A stretch of 64,000 bases of DNA from Streptosporangium amethystogenes (GTDB taxonomy: Bacteria; Actinomycetota; Actinomycetes; Streptosporangiales; Streptosporangiaceae): NCBI RefSeq assembly GCF_000721075.1, contig NZ_JOEQ01000025.1:1-64000 (forward strand). Reading direction: 5' to 3'. Under the pieces are notes generated by a model that was not told the origin of the DNA, searched no databases, and saw only the letters and a program-made list of their open reading frames with translations. The translations under genes and the position numbers were made by a program. Of the stretch, positions 8,470 to 16,463 are shown piece after piece. Position 1 is the stretch's first letter. Each line of letters opens with the position of its first letter.

Positions 8470-8738
8470 GGTTCGCTCCTTGTCGGGTGACGACGGTGCT
8501 CACGTGACGGCGGTGTCCGGGACGGTGAGGTTCCTGAGCCAGGTCTCATCGCCCGTCATGTGCCGGCCTTCCCGGTTGGGACCCGGCCCATGCGCCGCCG
8601 GCCGAGGCGGGCTCACGGCGGGTGGGTTCCCCCTCCCCGGCATCCGCTCGCCTATCTTGGCCATGGCGCCGCACACCTGCCCCACGCCATACCCGCAGGC
8701 GGGGAACACTCGCCTCGACTCTCGACAGGGAACAGTCA

Positions 8739-9068
8739 ATGATCTTCATCGCCATCAAGTTCACGGTCCGTCCCGAGCGGGCCGAGGAGTGGCTCTCGCT
8801 CGTCGACGACTTCACCCAGGCCACCCGCAGCGAGCCAGGGAACGTCTTCTTCGAATGGTCCAGGAGCGTCGAGGTGCCGGGCCAGTTCGTCCTGCTGGAG
8901 GCGTTCGCCTCGCCCGCGGCGGGCGAGGCGCACGTGAACTCGGAGCACTTCAGGACCGCCATGGCCTGGATGCCCGAGCTGATCACGAAGACGCCGGAGA
9001 TCATCAACGTCGAGGTGCCCGGCGAGGGCTGGTCACAGATGGCGGAACTGTCACCGGCCCGGAGCTGA
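8739..9068 (+). CDS. Putative quinol monooxygenase (ABM domain)
   Basis: A 109-residue antibiotic biosynthesis monooxygenase (ABM)/YgiN-like protein: MIFIAIKFTVRPERAEEW, then GNVFFEWSRSVEVPGQFVLLEAF and AHVNSEHFRTAMAWMPELI. These cofactor-free dimeric ferredoxin-fold proteins oxidise quinols or polyketide anthrones, or protect against reactive intermediates. ATG 8739 follows a weak site (ACAGGG). Longer frames upstream lack family similarity. It probably shares a divergent promoter region (8470-8738) with the DUF2071 gene. Confidence 0.88.
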   Translation: MIFIAIKFTVRPERAEEWLSLVDDFTQATRSEPGNVFFEWSRSVEVPGQFVLLEAFASPAAGEAHVNSEHFRTAMAWMPELITKTPEIINVEVPGEGWSQMAELSPARS

Positions 9069-9202
9069 CCGGGCCGGCGAGCACGTCGACGTACAGCACG
9101 CGCTCGTTCAGCCTGCGAAGCGGTCCTATCTCCACCAGATAGGGGTCGATTTCCCGTAAGATCCCGTTTTCGTGATGACCTCAAAAGATCGGGGGATCTG
9201 GG

Positions 9203-10468
9203 ATGTTGACCCGTAGGGACACGTTCAGGCTGCTCGCGGGCGCCGCGGCGGCCGGGGCCGCCACCGCGCAGGCCGGTCCGGCGTTCGCCGCCACCACGTC
9301 AGGCCGGGTGACCGCCCCCGTCTGGACGGTCACCGGGAAGAGCGCCTCGGGGCTGGCATCCTTCGACAGCACCCTGAAAAGTTTCATGCAGGCACGTGCC
9401 ATCCCGCACGCGTCCCTGGCCGTGGTGCGCAAGGGCAAGCTGATGCTGGCCCGTGGCTACAACTGGACCGCGGACACCACGTTCCAGGCGGGCCCCACCT
9501 CGCTGTTCCGGGTCGCCAGCCTCAGCAAGCCGGTCACCGCGACCGCGGTGACGAAGCTCGTCCAGGACGGAAAGCTGAGCCTGTCCGCCCGGGTGGCACC
9601 GCTGCTCGGCCTGAGCACCGCCGCCGACGCCCGGCTCGGCAACGTCACCGTGCTCCACCTGCTGCAGCACCTGGGCGGCTGGGACAGCACCATCTCCTCG
9701 GACCCGATGTTCCAGGACCGCGCCGTCGCGAAGCTGCTCGGGGTGTCCCTGCCCGTGAGCCAGGCCAACGTCATCGAGTGGACCGGCAGGCGTCCGCTCG
9801 ATCACGCCCCCGGAACGAAGTACGCCTACTCGAACTACGGCTACCTGCTGCTTGAGAAGGTCATCGAGAAGATCAGCGGCCTGTCGTACGCCGACTACGT
9901 ACAGCAGAGGGTCCTCGGCGCCGTCAAGATCAAGCGGATGGCGCTCGGCAGATCCGCGAAGAGCCAGCGGCGGTCGACGGAGGCTCCGTACTTCTCCGGG
10001 AAGACCGGAACGACGGTGCTCGACACCTCCGGCACCGTGGTGCCCGCCCCTTACGGGAGCTTCAACATCGAGAACATGGCCGCGCACGGCGGCTGGCTCT
10101 CCTCCGCCGTCGACCTGGCGAAGTTCAGCACGATCTTCGACGGCGCGGGGCCGCTCACCGCGGCGTCCATCACCCGGACGTTCGCCAAGCCGTCCATCGG
10201 GATCAACGCGGACGGCTGGTACTACGGTCTGGGCTGGAATGTGCGCCCGGTCACCGGTGGCATGAACACCTGGCACACCGGGTCGCTGCCCGGCACCTCG
10301 ACCCTCATGGTCCGCAGGTACGACGGGCTGAGCTGGGTGGTGCTGTTCGACCAGCGTGACGACCCCTCGGGCCTCGGCTACGGCGACATCGACTCCCTGA
10401 TGCACAAGGCCGCGAACGCGGTCACCACCTGGCCGACCACCAACCTGTTCTCCACCTACGGCCTCTGA
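9203..10468 (+). CDS. Tat-exported serine hydrolase (beta-lactamase class C fold)
   Basis: A 421-residue secreted serine hydrolase. The N-terminus has a twin-arginine signal (TRRDTFRLLAGAAAAG) ending near AQAGPAFA-A. The catalytic S-x-x-K is S106-K109 in VASLSKPVTA, the Y-x-N is in YAYSNYGYLLLE, and the third motif is HTGSLPGTS. This is the class C beta-lactamase/DD-peptidase/esterase fold, and the substrate may be a peptidoglycan peptide, an ester or a beta-lactam. Family members closest in style are annotated as beta-lactamase family proteins without proven resistance activity. Confidence 0.9.
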   Translation: MLTRRDTFRLLAGAAAAGAATAQAGPAFAATTSGRVTAPVWTVTGKSASGLASFDSTLKSFMQARAIPHASLAVVRKGKLMLARGYNWTADTTFQAGPTSLFRVASLSKPVTATAVTKLVQDGKLSLSARVAPLLGLSTAADARLGNVTVLHLLQHLGGWDSTISSDPMFQDRAVAKLLGVSLPVSQANVIEWTGRRPLDHAPGTKYAYSNYGYLLLEKVIEKISGLSYADYVQQRVLGAVKIKRMALGRSAKSQRRSTEAPYFSGKTGTTVLDTSGTVVPAPYGSFNIENMAAHGGWLSSAVDLAKFSTIFDGAGPLTAASITRTFAKPSIGINADGWYYGLGWNVRPVTGGMNTWHTGSLPGTSTLMVRRYDGLSWVVLFDQRDDPSGLGYGDIDSLMHKAANAVTTWPTTNLFSTYGL

Positions 10469-10477
10469 GCCCTGTGT

Positions 10478-10512
10478 CGCCTCACCGGGCAAGCCCGTAT
10501 CCCGGGGAGGCG
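10478..10512 (+). terminator. Hairpin downstream of the serine hydrolase
   Basis: A 12-position stem with one mismatch (CGCCTCACCGGG against CCCGGGGAGGCG) and an 11-nt loop starts 10 bp after the stop codon. There is no T-run, as is common in high-GC actinomycetes. Confidence 0.5.
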
Positions 10513-10580
10513 GCCCGAACCGGCTCCACGACATGGATCTTTCCGTCTGTCGCGGTCGCCGGCCCGCCCGGTCGGTACGC

Positions 10581-11273
10581 CTAGTCCGGCAGGCGCCTGT
10601 TCCGTCCGCGCCGCCGAGAGAATCGCCACCCGGTGAAGGTGAGACCGGCGGCGCCCGTCACGGCCACCCCCGCGTAGATCCAGATCGGGATCGGCCGGCC
10701 GCCGGAGGCGTCCGGTGCGGGAGTGGCGGCGGCCGTCGAGGACGAGGTCGCCGGGGATGAAGTCGCCGGGGGTGGGGTCGCCGTACCCAGAGCGGTGACG
10801 AGTTTCGCGGCGAGCGGCTCCCCGCTCGGCAGGCCGTCCCCGGCACGCAACGCGGCATCACCCGGGCTGACCAGCAGGTTACCGGCGCAGAGCGAGGTGT
10901 TCAGCGCCACTCCCGGATCGGCCGTGAGCAGGCCCGACTGGCCGGAGGCGGCGAACACCAGGTACCGCGACCCGGTGACGAAGTTGTATCCGCACGCGGC
11001 GCTGTCGGCGTTGGTGGCCACCTCGAACTCGGCGCTCGCCTTCCCCTTGTAGATCTGGTCGGCCCGGAAGGTGTAGACGACCGGCGGTGGGGTGCCGAGC
11101 GGGTCTCCGCCGACCCGGCGGGCGGCCACCACCGTCCCGGTGAAGACGGCCGCCGCCCCCTTCACCTGCTCGGCCGGTTCGAGGAGAGCGCAGGAGCAGG
11201 CGCATGCCGTACCGGGAGCGATCACGAGGGCCCCGGCCAGAAGAAGCAGAACGACGAGTAGCCGATGTCTCAT
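10581..11273 (-). CDS. Secreted TIMP/NTR-like membrane-anchored protein
   Basis: A 231-residue envelope protein. A signal peptide (MRHRLLVVLLLLAGALVIAPG) is followed by ACACSCALLEP, so mature Cys residues come right after cleavage, as in tissue-inhibitor-of-metalloproteinase/netrin-like (NTR) domains. The domain continues AAAVFTGTVV and then VYTFRADQIYKG, with further Cys in CGYNF and SLCAGN. A Thr/Ser/Pro-rich linker leads to one membrane helix (IWIYAGVAVTGAAGLTFTGW) and an Arg-rich cytoplasmic tail. ATG 11273 is chosen because it gives the signal peptide; the longer frame adds an implausible Arg-rich leader. Function is unknown. Confidence 0.8.
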   Translation of the reverse strand: MRHRLLVVLLLLAGALVIAPGTACACSCALLEPAEQVKGAAAVFTGTVVAARRVGGDPLGTPPPVVYTFRADQIYKGKASAEFEVATNADSAACGYNFVTGSRYLVFAASGQSGLLTADPGVALNTSLCAGNLLVSPGDAALRAGDGLPSGEPLAAKLVTALGTATPPPATSSPATSSSTAAATPAPDASGGRPIPIWIYAGVAVTGAAGLTFTGWRFSRRRGRNRRLPD

Positions 11274-11365
11274 GCCCTCATGACGTACCCTTCCACGCGA
11301 TGGTTCGATACCGGTGCCATCAGCCCTCCACATCGACCGGGTTCCGGCCCACCGCAGCGGGACCG

Positions 11366-12154
11366 TCACCGGGCGAGCGTGGTTTTTCCGCGTGCCGGGA
11401 TCCGGGCCGGCGTGCGGCTCACCGGCCACCCCTCGGCGCGCGCGAGTTCCGCGTATCGGACGGCGTCGCGCACCGCGGCGCCGCCCGGGTCGTTGTTGAA
11501 GTACACATGGACGTCGCAGCGCTCATCCCATGCCCGGCCCAGGCGGCGCAGCCAGGAACGGAGCGCGCCATCGCCGTATCCGGGCCAGGGGTGCGCCCGG
11601 CCCTCGTGGAAGCGCAGGTAGGCCCAGTCGGCGGTCCGCCACAGGGGTGTCTGCGGGCGGCCGAGCCGGTCGGCCCAGCACAGGGCCGCGCCGTGGGCCG
11701 ACAGCACCTCGCGGACGGAGTCGCTCCACCATGACACGTGCCGGAACTCGACGGTGACCCGCACCCGGGCGGGAAAGCAGCGAAGGCACGCGGCGAGCCT
11801 GCCGGGATCGGCCGGCAATGTCGGCGGAAGCTGCAGGAGGATCGGCCCAAGCTTGGCTCCCAGGCCCTCGGCCGCCGCCAGCAGGCGTTCGACGGGCTCC
11901 TCGGGATCCTTCAGCCGTCTGACATGGGTGAGGAAGCGGCTTGCCTTGATCGCCATGACGAACGTGTCCGGGGTGCGGGCCCGCCACTTCTCGAACGTCT
12001 CGCGCGCCGGCAGTCGGTAGAAGGTGTTGTTGTTCTCGGTCGTCTCGAAGCACTCGGCATACCGCTCCAGCCACAGCCGCTGGGGCAGGCCGGGCGGGTA
12101 GAGCCCCCCGCGCCAGTCGGCATACTGCCAGCCAGACGTCCCCACCAGCATCAT
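11366..12154 (-). CDS. DUF72 family protein
   Basis: A 262-residue DUF72 (YecE-like) TIM-barrel protein: VGTSGWQYADWRGGLYPPGLP at the start, then FETTENNNTFYRLPARETFEKW, FVMAIKASRFLTH, and the C-terminal VYFNNDPGGAAVRDA. The length and motif order fit full-length members. A nuclease or cofactor-dependent role has been suggested for the family but is not settled. The gene stands alone, with non-coding spacers before the secreted NTR-like gene and the DABB gene, both on the same strand. Confidence 0.88.
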   Translation of the reverse strand: MMLVGTSGWQYADWRGGLYPPGLPQRLWLERYAECFETTENNNTFYRLPARETFEKWRARTPDTFVMAIKASRFLTHVRRLKDPEEPVERLLAAAEGLGAKLGPILLQLPPTLPADPGRLAACLRCFPARVRVTVEFRHVSWWSDSVREVLSAHGAALCWADRLGRPQTPLWRTADWAYLRFHEGRAHPWPGYGDGALRSWLRRLGRAWDERCDVHVYFNNDPGGAAVRDAVRYAELARAEGWPVSRTPARIPARGKTTLAR

Positions 12155-12246
12155 GACAGCTCAGCCCCGTCGGTTCCGGCCCTCCACCAGCGGAATCTGC
12201 CCGCCACCGTGGCCTCCCACACGGGCCGCCCCGCCGGCGGCTCGTT

Positions 12247-12274
12247 CGACCCGCGCCACACGTGGCGCGGGTCG
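12247..12274 (-). terminator. Perfect hairpin after the DABB gene
   Basis: A perfect inverted repeat with 13-bp arms (CGACCCGCGCCAC and its complement, 2-nt centre) starts 9 bp beyond the stop of the minus-strand DABB gene. It probably ends the transcript of the monooxygenase-lyase and DABB genes. Confidence 0.6.
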
Positions 12275-12282
12275 GCAGCCGC

Positions 12283-12588
12283 TCATGACGCGGAGGTCTC
12301 GTCGATCTGCACGAACGTCTTCGCGGCCAGGAACGGCTTGATGTGCTCGGTGACCACCGCGACGTGCGCGGGATGGGAACCGTACGCCCTCCAGGAGTCC
12401 TCGGAGTCGAAGGTCATCGTGAACATCAGGTGCGCATTGCCGGCGGTCAGACCGGCGTCGGTGGAGGCCTTCGCGCTCAGCAGCCCGGGGATCCGGCCGG
12501 GCAGCGCGCTCAGCGCCTCGACGATGGCGGTCCGGTGCGCGGCAGTGGCCTCGTCGGTGAGGGTCAGCATCCCAACGTGAAAGAACAT
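12283..12588 (-). CDS. DABB (stress-responsive alpha/beta barrel) protein
   Basis: A 101-residue dimeric A/B barrel domain protein: MFFHVGMLTLTDEATAAHRTAI, then LPGRIPGLLSAKA, MFTMTFDSEDSWRAYGSHPAH and a C-terminal VQIDETSAS. Such small ferredoxin-like proteins bind or process small hydrophobic molecules. It lies 15 bp downstream of the monooxygenase-lyase fusion on the same strand, so it is almost certainly in the same operon and may act on the same compound. Confidence 0.88.
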   Translation of the reverse strand: MFFHVGMLTLTDEATAAHRTAIVEALSALPGRIPGLLSAKASTDAGLTAGNAHLMFTMTFDSEDSWRAYGSHPAHVAVVTEHIKPFLAAKTFVQIDETSAS

Positions 12589-12603
12589 GACGGCTCCTTT
12601 GGA

Positions 12604-14805
12604 TCAGAAGTGCTCGGTCGGGGATCCACAGCCCTCGACGCCCCCTTCCGGAGCGCCGGTCCGCGTGGATGTGGCGAGCGCGGCGGACGCGGCGAGGAGT
12701 TCGGCCTCCGCGAGTTGCCCGGACAGGCCGAGCAGGTCGGTGAAGCGCGACCACTCCGTACCGGTCCGGTCGGACCTGCCGGTGTTCCGGATGGCCTGGT
12801 AGGTCCGGGCCGCGGCCTGCGCGGCGGCGAGGATCGGCGCGACGGGATAGATCAGCAGACCGACCCCGCACTCCTGGAGAATCCGGGTCGGCGGCAACGC
12901 GGAATGATCGCCCGCCTCGCTGAGATTGATCATCAGTGGCACGCCGGGGACGGCGGCGCGGATGGTGCGCAGCGACTCCTCGGTGTAGGCGCCCTCGACG
13001 AAGACGAGGTCCGCACCGGCGGCGGCGTAGGCGCGCACCCGCGCGAGCGCGGATTCGAGACCCTCCACACCCAGCGCGTCCGTACGGGCGATGACCAGGG
13101 TGGAGCGCCGGCGGGCGACGGCCATCTCGATTTTGGCGACCATCTCCTCGACCGGGACGACCTGGCGGCCGCTCATGTGCCCGCAACGCTTCGGCGCGAC
13201 CTGGTCCTCGAACTGGACCGCCGCGGCACCCGCGTGTTCGAGCCTGGTGACGGCCTCGCCGACCTGGAGCACACCGCCGTAGCCGGTGTCGCCGTCCACG
13301 ATCAGCGGGAGGTCGCTGATCGCGGCCATCCGGCGCACCTGCTCAGCCATCTCGGCCAGACCGAGGTAGCCGAGGTCGGGCTGGCCGAGGGCGACCGCCG
13401 ACACCGCGGAACCGGAGACGTACGCGGCCGCGAAGCCGGCCTGCTCCACCGCCCTGACCGTCACCCCGTCATGGGCACCGGGTGCGACGACCGGCCCGTG
13501 GCACAGCATCTCGGAGAGCCGGCGACCGGCGGGACGGTCCCCTTCGCGCACCGCGTGCAGTTCGCGTGCGAGGCGTCCGAGGGTGATGCGCAGCGAGGTG
13601 AACATCGCCGACCGGCGGAGATGCTCCCGTTTGTCGAGCAGTTCCCGGTCCATGGCGGACAGCGACTCGGCGCGCGCCTCCCGCTCGGCGTCGTCGTCCT
13701 CGCGCATCGAGTCGTAGTTCCGCTGCGCGGTGGCCTGGACATGGTTGATCGCGGCGTCCCGGCGCAGCTCGCTGTAGAGCCGGGCGACATGGTCGGCGTC
13801 GGTTCCGCCGAGCGCGGCGTCGATGCAGAGCGCCGCGGCCCACGCGTCGTGGATACCGCTGTTCATGCCCATGCCGCCGAGCGGGTTGTTCACATGGGCG
13901 GCGTCGCCGGCCAGCAGGATCCGCCCGGCCGCGAACGTCGCGGCGGCCCGCATGTTGACCTTGTAGATCGAGGCGTGCGGGATGTCGTACGGCTCGGGCC
14001 TGGCCGCGATCCGCCGCAAGCGGTCCTGCATCGCCGCCGCGGACAGCGCCTGCTCGTCGCTCTCGGAGTCCCGCACCGGGAACAGCGCGCGCCAGTGGTT
14101 GGGAGTGCGCAGCAGCACCCCCCACTCCTGTGGATCCGAGATGTACGACACGTACGCCAGGTCCGGGAAGTCCGCACGGAAGTCATGGGTGGTCGACAGG
14201 ACCAGAAAGCGCTCGTCGTAGGTGCGTCCCTCGAAGGAGATGCCCAGCGACCTGCGAATGTTGGACTGCGCACCATCCGCCGCGACCAGCCAGCGGGCGA
14301 GGATCGGGTGGTCGCGGTCGGTGTCCGGCAGGAAGATCCGGGCGTGCCGGTGGCCCTGCTCGACCCGCTGGACCGGGCTGGAGAACCGCAGGGTCACGTT
14401 CGGCATCGTCACGAGCCTGTCGCGGATGATCCGGGTGAGGTTGTTCTGCTCACTCTGCAGGCGGTACGGGTACCTCGTCTCGTCGGCCAGCAGGGACATG
14501 TCCATCTCGGAGAGGACGGCGCCGGTCCGCTCCCGGTACTGGAAGACGGGCGCTTTGAGGCCGACCTCGTGCAGTTCGTCCACCACCCCGAGCTGTTCGA
14601 GCAGTTCCAGGGAGGACGGGTGGAAGGTCGACGCCCGGGACTCCTCGGCGAGGTCGGGCCCGGCTTCCAGCACGAGCACCTGATGGCCGAGCTGGGCCAG
14701 TTTCAACGCCGCGACCATGCCGACCGGCCCCATACCGGCCACAACGACGGTGTTCATGTCGTCCGAGCCCTGCTCGTCGACAGCGGAGGAGTCGTTTATT
14801 TCCAT
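12604..14805 (-). CDS. FAD monooxygenase fused to isocitrate lyase/PEP-mutase domain
   Basis: A 733-residue two-domain protein read as one continuous frame. Residues about 17-395 are an aromatic-ring-hydroxylase type FAD monooxygenase: GMGPVG (24-29), the DG motif LVAADGAQSNIRR (173-185) and GDAAHVNNPLGGMGMNSG (300-317). Residues about 428-680 are a PEP mutase/isocitrate lyase barrel: VVAPGAHDG, VDGDTGYGG (503-511) and the catalytic loop KRCGH (539-543, Cys541). Having Cys in that loop points to C-C lyase rather than phosphomutase activity. The two halves should hydroxylate a substrate and then cleave a 2-methylisocitrate-like product; this is inference. The first ATG (14805) lies inside a putative operator, so ATG 14757 is an alternative start. 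The divergent IclR gene probably regulates it. Confidence 0.88.
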   Translation of the reverse strand: MEINDSSAVDEQGSDDMNTVVVAGMGPVGMVAALKLAQLGHQVLVLEAGPDLAEESRASTFHPSSLELLEQLGVVDELHEVGLKAPVFQYRERTGAVLSEMDMSLLADETRYPYRLQSEQNNLTRIIRDRLVTMPNVTLRFSSPVQRVEQGHRHARIFLPDTDRDHPILARWLVAADGAQSNIRRSLGISFEGRTYDERFLVLSTTHDFRADFPDLAYVSYISDPQEWGVLLRTPNHWRALFPVRDSESDEQALSAAAMQDRLRRIAARPEPYDIPHASIYKVNMRAAATFAAGRILLAGDAAHVNNPLGGMGMNSGIHDAWAAALCIDAALGGTDADHVARLYSELRRDAAINHVQATAQRNYDSMREDDDAEREARAESLSAMDRELLDKREHLRRSAMFTSLRITLGRLARELHAVREGDRPAGRRLSEMLCHGPVVAPGAHDGVTVRAVEQAGFAAAYVSGSAVSAVALGQPDLGYLGLAEMAEQVRRMAAISDLPLIVDGDTGYGGVLQVGEAVTRLEHAGAAAVQFEDQVAPKRCGHMSGRQVVPVEEMVAKIEMAVARRRSTLVIARTDALGVEGLESALARVRAYAAAGADLVFVEGAYTEESLRTIRAAVPGVPLMINLSEAGDHSALPPTRILQECGVGLLIYPVAPILAAAQAAARTYQAIRNTGRSDRTGTEWSRFTDLLGLSGQLAEAELLAASAALATSTRTGAPEGGVEGCGSPTEHF

Positions 14806-14834
14806 AATGTGGTAATGTCCTCACCATATTGTGG
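14802..14834. promoter_or_regulatory. Two repeated quasi-palindromes, candidate IclR operator
   Basis: CCATAATGTGG (14802-14812) and CCATATTGTGG (14824-14834) are near-identical direct repeats 22 bp apart, that is about two helical turns. Each is itself a partial palindrome (CCA...TGG). They are the only A/T-rich tract between the divergent monooxygenase and IclR genes, so they are the natural operator for the IclR protein. Confidence 0.55.
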
Positions 14835-14913
14835 GATAAACCCTAATTAGGGGTCTGAAGGTACGTCAATACAGCGATCGGCCTTCTCACATGGCGAGCC
14901 CCGAGGAGAGTGC

Positions 14914-15684
14914 ATGACGCAGGAGTCGGCGTACCGGGTCTCGGGCGCGGGCAGCGGACGGAAGCTGCTCCAGACGTTGCTCTGCTTCACCGAGGCACAC
15001 CCGACCTGGACGGTGGCGGATCTGGCGGCGGAACTCGACCTCGCCACGACCTCCACCTATCGGTACGTCGCCCTGCTGAGGGAGGTCGGGCTGCTCGACC
15101 GCGCCTCCGGAAAGTCGTACCGGGTCACCGACCTGGCGCTGAACCTGGGACGGGCCTGTGAGGCCGCACGGGCGCCGCTCACCGAGGCCGCCCTGCCCGT
15201 CATCACCCGGGTACGCGATGAGATCGACGAGACGGTGCTGATCGCCCGTTCCGGTGGCGAGGCGGCCTACTGTGTCGAGCGCGCGGAGTCGCGTCGCCCG
15301 GTGCGGCTGCAGTTCGACAAGGGGCAGCCGATGCCGCTGCACGCCGGCTCGATGTCACGGATCCTGCTCGCCTCGATGAGCCGCGCCGAGCGCGCCTCCA
15401 TCCTCGCCGGAGTACTGCCCGGCCTGCCACCGGCCCGAGCCGCTCTCCTGTCGGACGAGGAACTGGACCGGACTCGTCTGCGCGGCTGGACCGAGAGCTT
15501 CGAAGAGGTGGACGAGGGCATCTGGGGCACCGCGGCCGCGATCACCTCCCATGGAGCCGTGGTCGCGTCGATCGGCACCGCGGCCCCGATATTCCGAACG
15601 GACCAGGCCCGTCGTGACCGCATGATCGAGCTCATCCGCGCCGCCGCGTCGGAGATCTCACTGACGCTCTCCGCCGACGGGTGA
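14914..15684 (+). CDS. IclR-family transcriptional regulator
   Basis: A 256-residue IclR regulator. The N-terminal winged helix (residues about 12-70) shows LLQTLLCFTEAHPTWTVADLAAEL and TTSTYRYVALLREVGLL. The C-terminal effector domain shows LPLH-type features (GQPMPLHAGSMSRILLASM) and ends ASEISLTLSADG. It has a good ribosome binding site (GAGGAGA). It is divergent from the monooxygenase-lyase gene with a two-part operator candidate between them, so it most likely responds to the pathway substrate or product. Confidence 0.92.
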   Translation: MTQESAYRVSGAGSGRKLLQTLLCFTEAHPTWTVADLAAELDLATTSTYRYVALLREVGLLDRASGKSYRVTDLALNLGRACEAARAPLTEAALPVITRVRDEIDETVLIARSGGEAAYCVERAESRRPVRLQFDKGQPMPLHAGSMSRILLASMSRAERASILAGVLPGLPPARAALLSDEELDRTRLRGWTESFEEVDEGIWGTAAAITSHGAVVASIGTAAPIFRTDQARRDRMIELIRAAASEISLTLSADG

Positions 15685-15833
15685 CCGGGGCCGTCAGGTC
15701 GGCCTCCGACGCGTGACGAGCGCTCCGACACCGTCGGAAACGCCGTCCTCGCCCCTTTGCCCACCTCGGGCTCGAAGCCGGGTCCTCAGTGGAGCGGCCA
15801 AGAGCCGAGGGCGTCGTGCTAGCGTCACTCTCC

Positions 15834-16211
15834 GTGCTGGAGAACGTGTACGTAGGTAGCGCCGACGTGGACGCGGCCGATGACCGTGGCTGGCTGACCG
15901 GGCATTTCAAGTCGGCCGATGACATTCGGCACAGCGAGGGTGTCGAGATCAAGTGGGGCGTCCACCCGCCTGGCGACGAGCGCGCGCAATGGGTCACCGG
16001 TGAGAAACGCACGGCGCTGCTCATGCTGATCAGTGGCCGCTTTCGGGTGGAACTGCCGGGACACAGCGTGCTGCTGGCCAAGCGAGGCGACTACGTCGTC
16101 TGGGGGCCCGGCGTCGATCACTCCTGGTACGCCGAGGAGGAATCGGTGGTGCTCACCGTCCGCTGGCCATCCGTCCCGGGCTACGCGGTACCCGACCGGG
16201 AAATCGGATGA
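15834..16211 (+). CDS. Cupin-fold protein
   Basis: A 125-residue single-domain protein with cupin character: WGVHPPGDERAQWVTGEKRTALLMLISGRFRVELPG, then GDYVVWGPGVDHSWYAEEESVVLTVRWPS. Its metal-binding residues would be His and Asp/Glu in those two blocks. Relatives are sometimes mislabelled signal peptidase I. GTG 15834 is preferred because TAGCGT, a -10-like box, sits 9 bp before it and suggests a leaderless mRNA. GTG 15789 would extend the frame by 15 residues. Function is unknown; proximity to the IclR cluster may be chance. Confidence 0.75.
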   Translation: MLENVYVGSADVDAADDRGWLTGHFKSADDIRHSEGVEIKWGVHPPGDERAQWVTGEKRTALLMLISGRFRVELPGHSVLLAKRGDYVVWGPGVDHSWYAEEESVVLTVRWPSVPGYAVPDREIG

Positions 16212-16371
16212 CCGATGCGCGGCGGGCGAGTCGTGCAGGCCGAACACCAGGGTCTGCGACCGGGTCGCCTGGATCATCGCGTAGCCCGCGCGGTCCTGGT
16301 ACTGGCCGAACCGGCTGGACGCGCAGAAGGCGGGTCCAGCTTCCCGGGGTGCCGGCTGCCTCCGATCCGGG

Positions 16372-16389
16372 ACCTGACGAAAGTCAGGT
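16372..16389. promoter_or_regulatory. Perfect palindrome CTGACGAAAGTCAG, candidate response-regulator site
   Basis: ACCTGAC-gaaa-GTCAGGT is a perfect 7-bp inverted repeat 74 bp upstream of the serine hydrolase start. A close copy (CTGACGAAAGT, reverse orientation) occurs at 18671-18681 just before the histidine kinase gene. Two such sites around a NarL-type two-component system suggest binding by its response regulator. Confidence 0.5.
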
Positions 16390-16463
16390 GAGGTCCATCC
16401 GATCGTGCGCTGTGTGGTCCTTCCGCCGACTTCTACGTTCGTTCCATGCGAACGGAGACCCCG

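Noticed and set aside
12343..14850. 835-codon open frame on the plus strand opposite the monooxygenase-lyase gene
   Set aside because: It is the antisense shadow of a well-supported gene in GC-rich DNA; its translation is Gly/Arg/Asp-rich with no family motif.
15789..15833. Signal peptidase annotation and longer start for the cupin gene
   Set aside because: The protein lacks a membrane anchor and the Ser-Lys dyad of signal peptidases; a -10-like box before GTG 15834 favours the shorter start.
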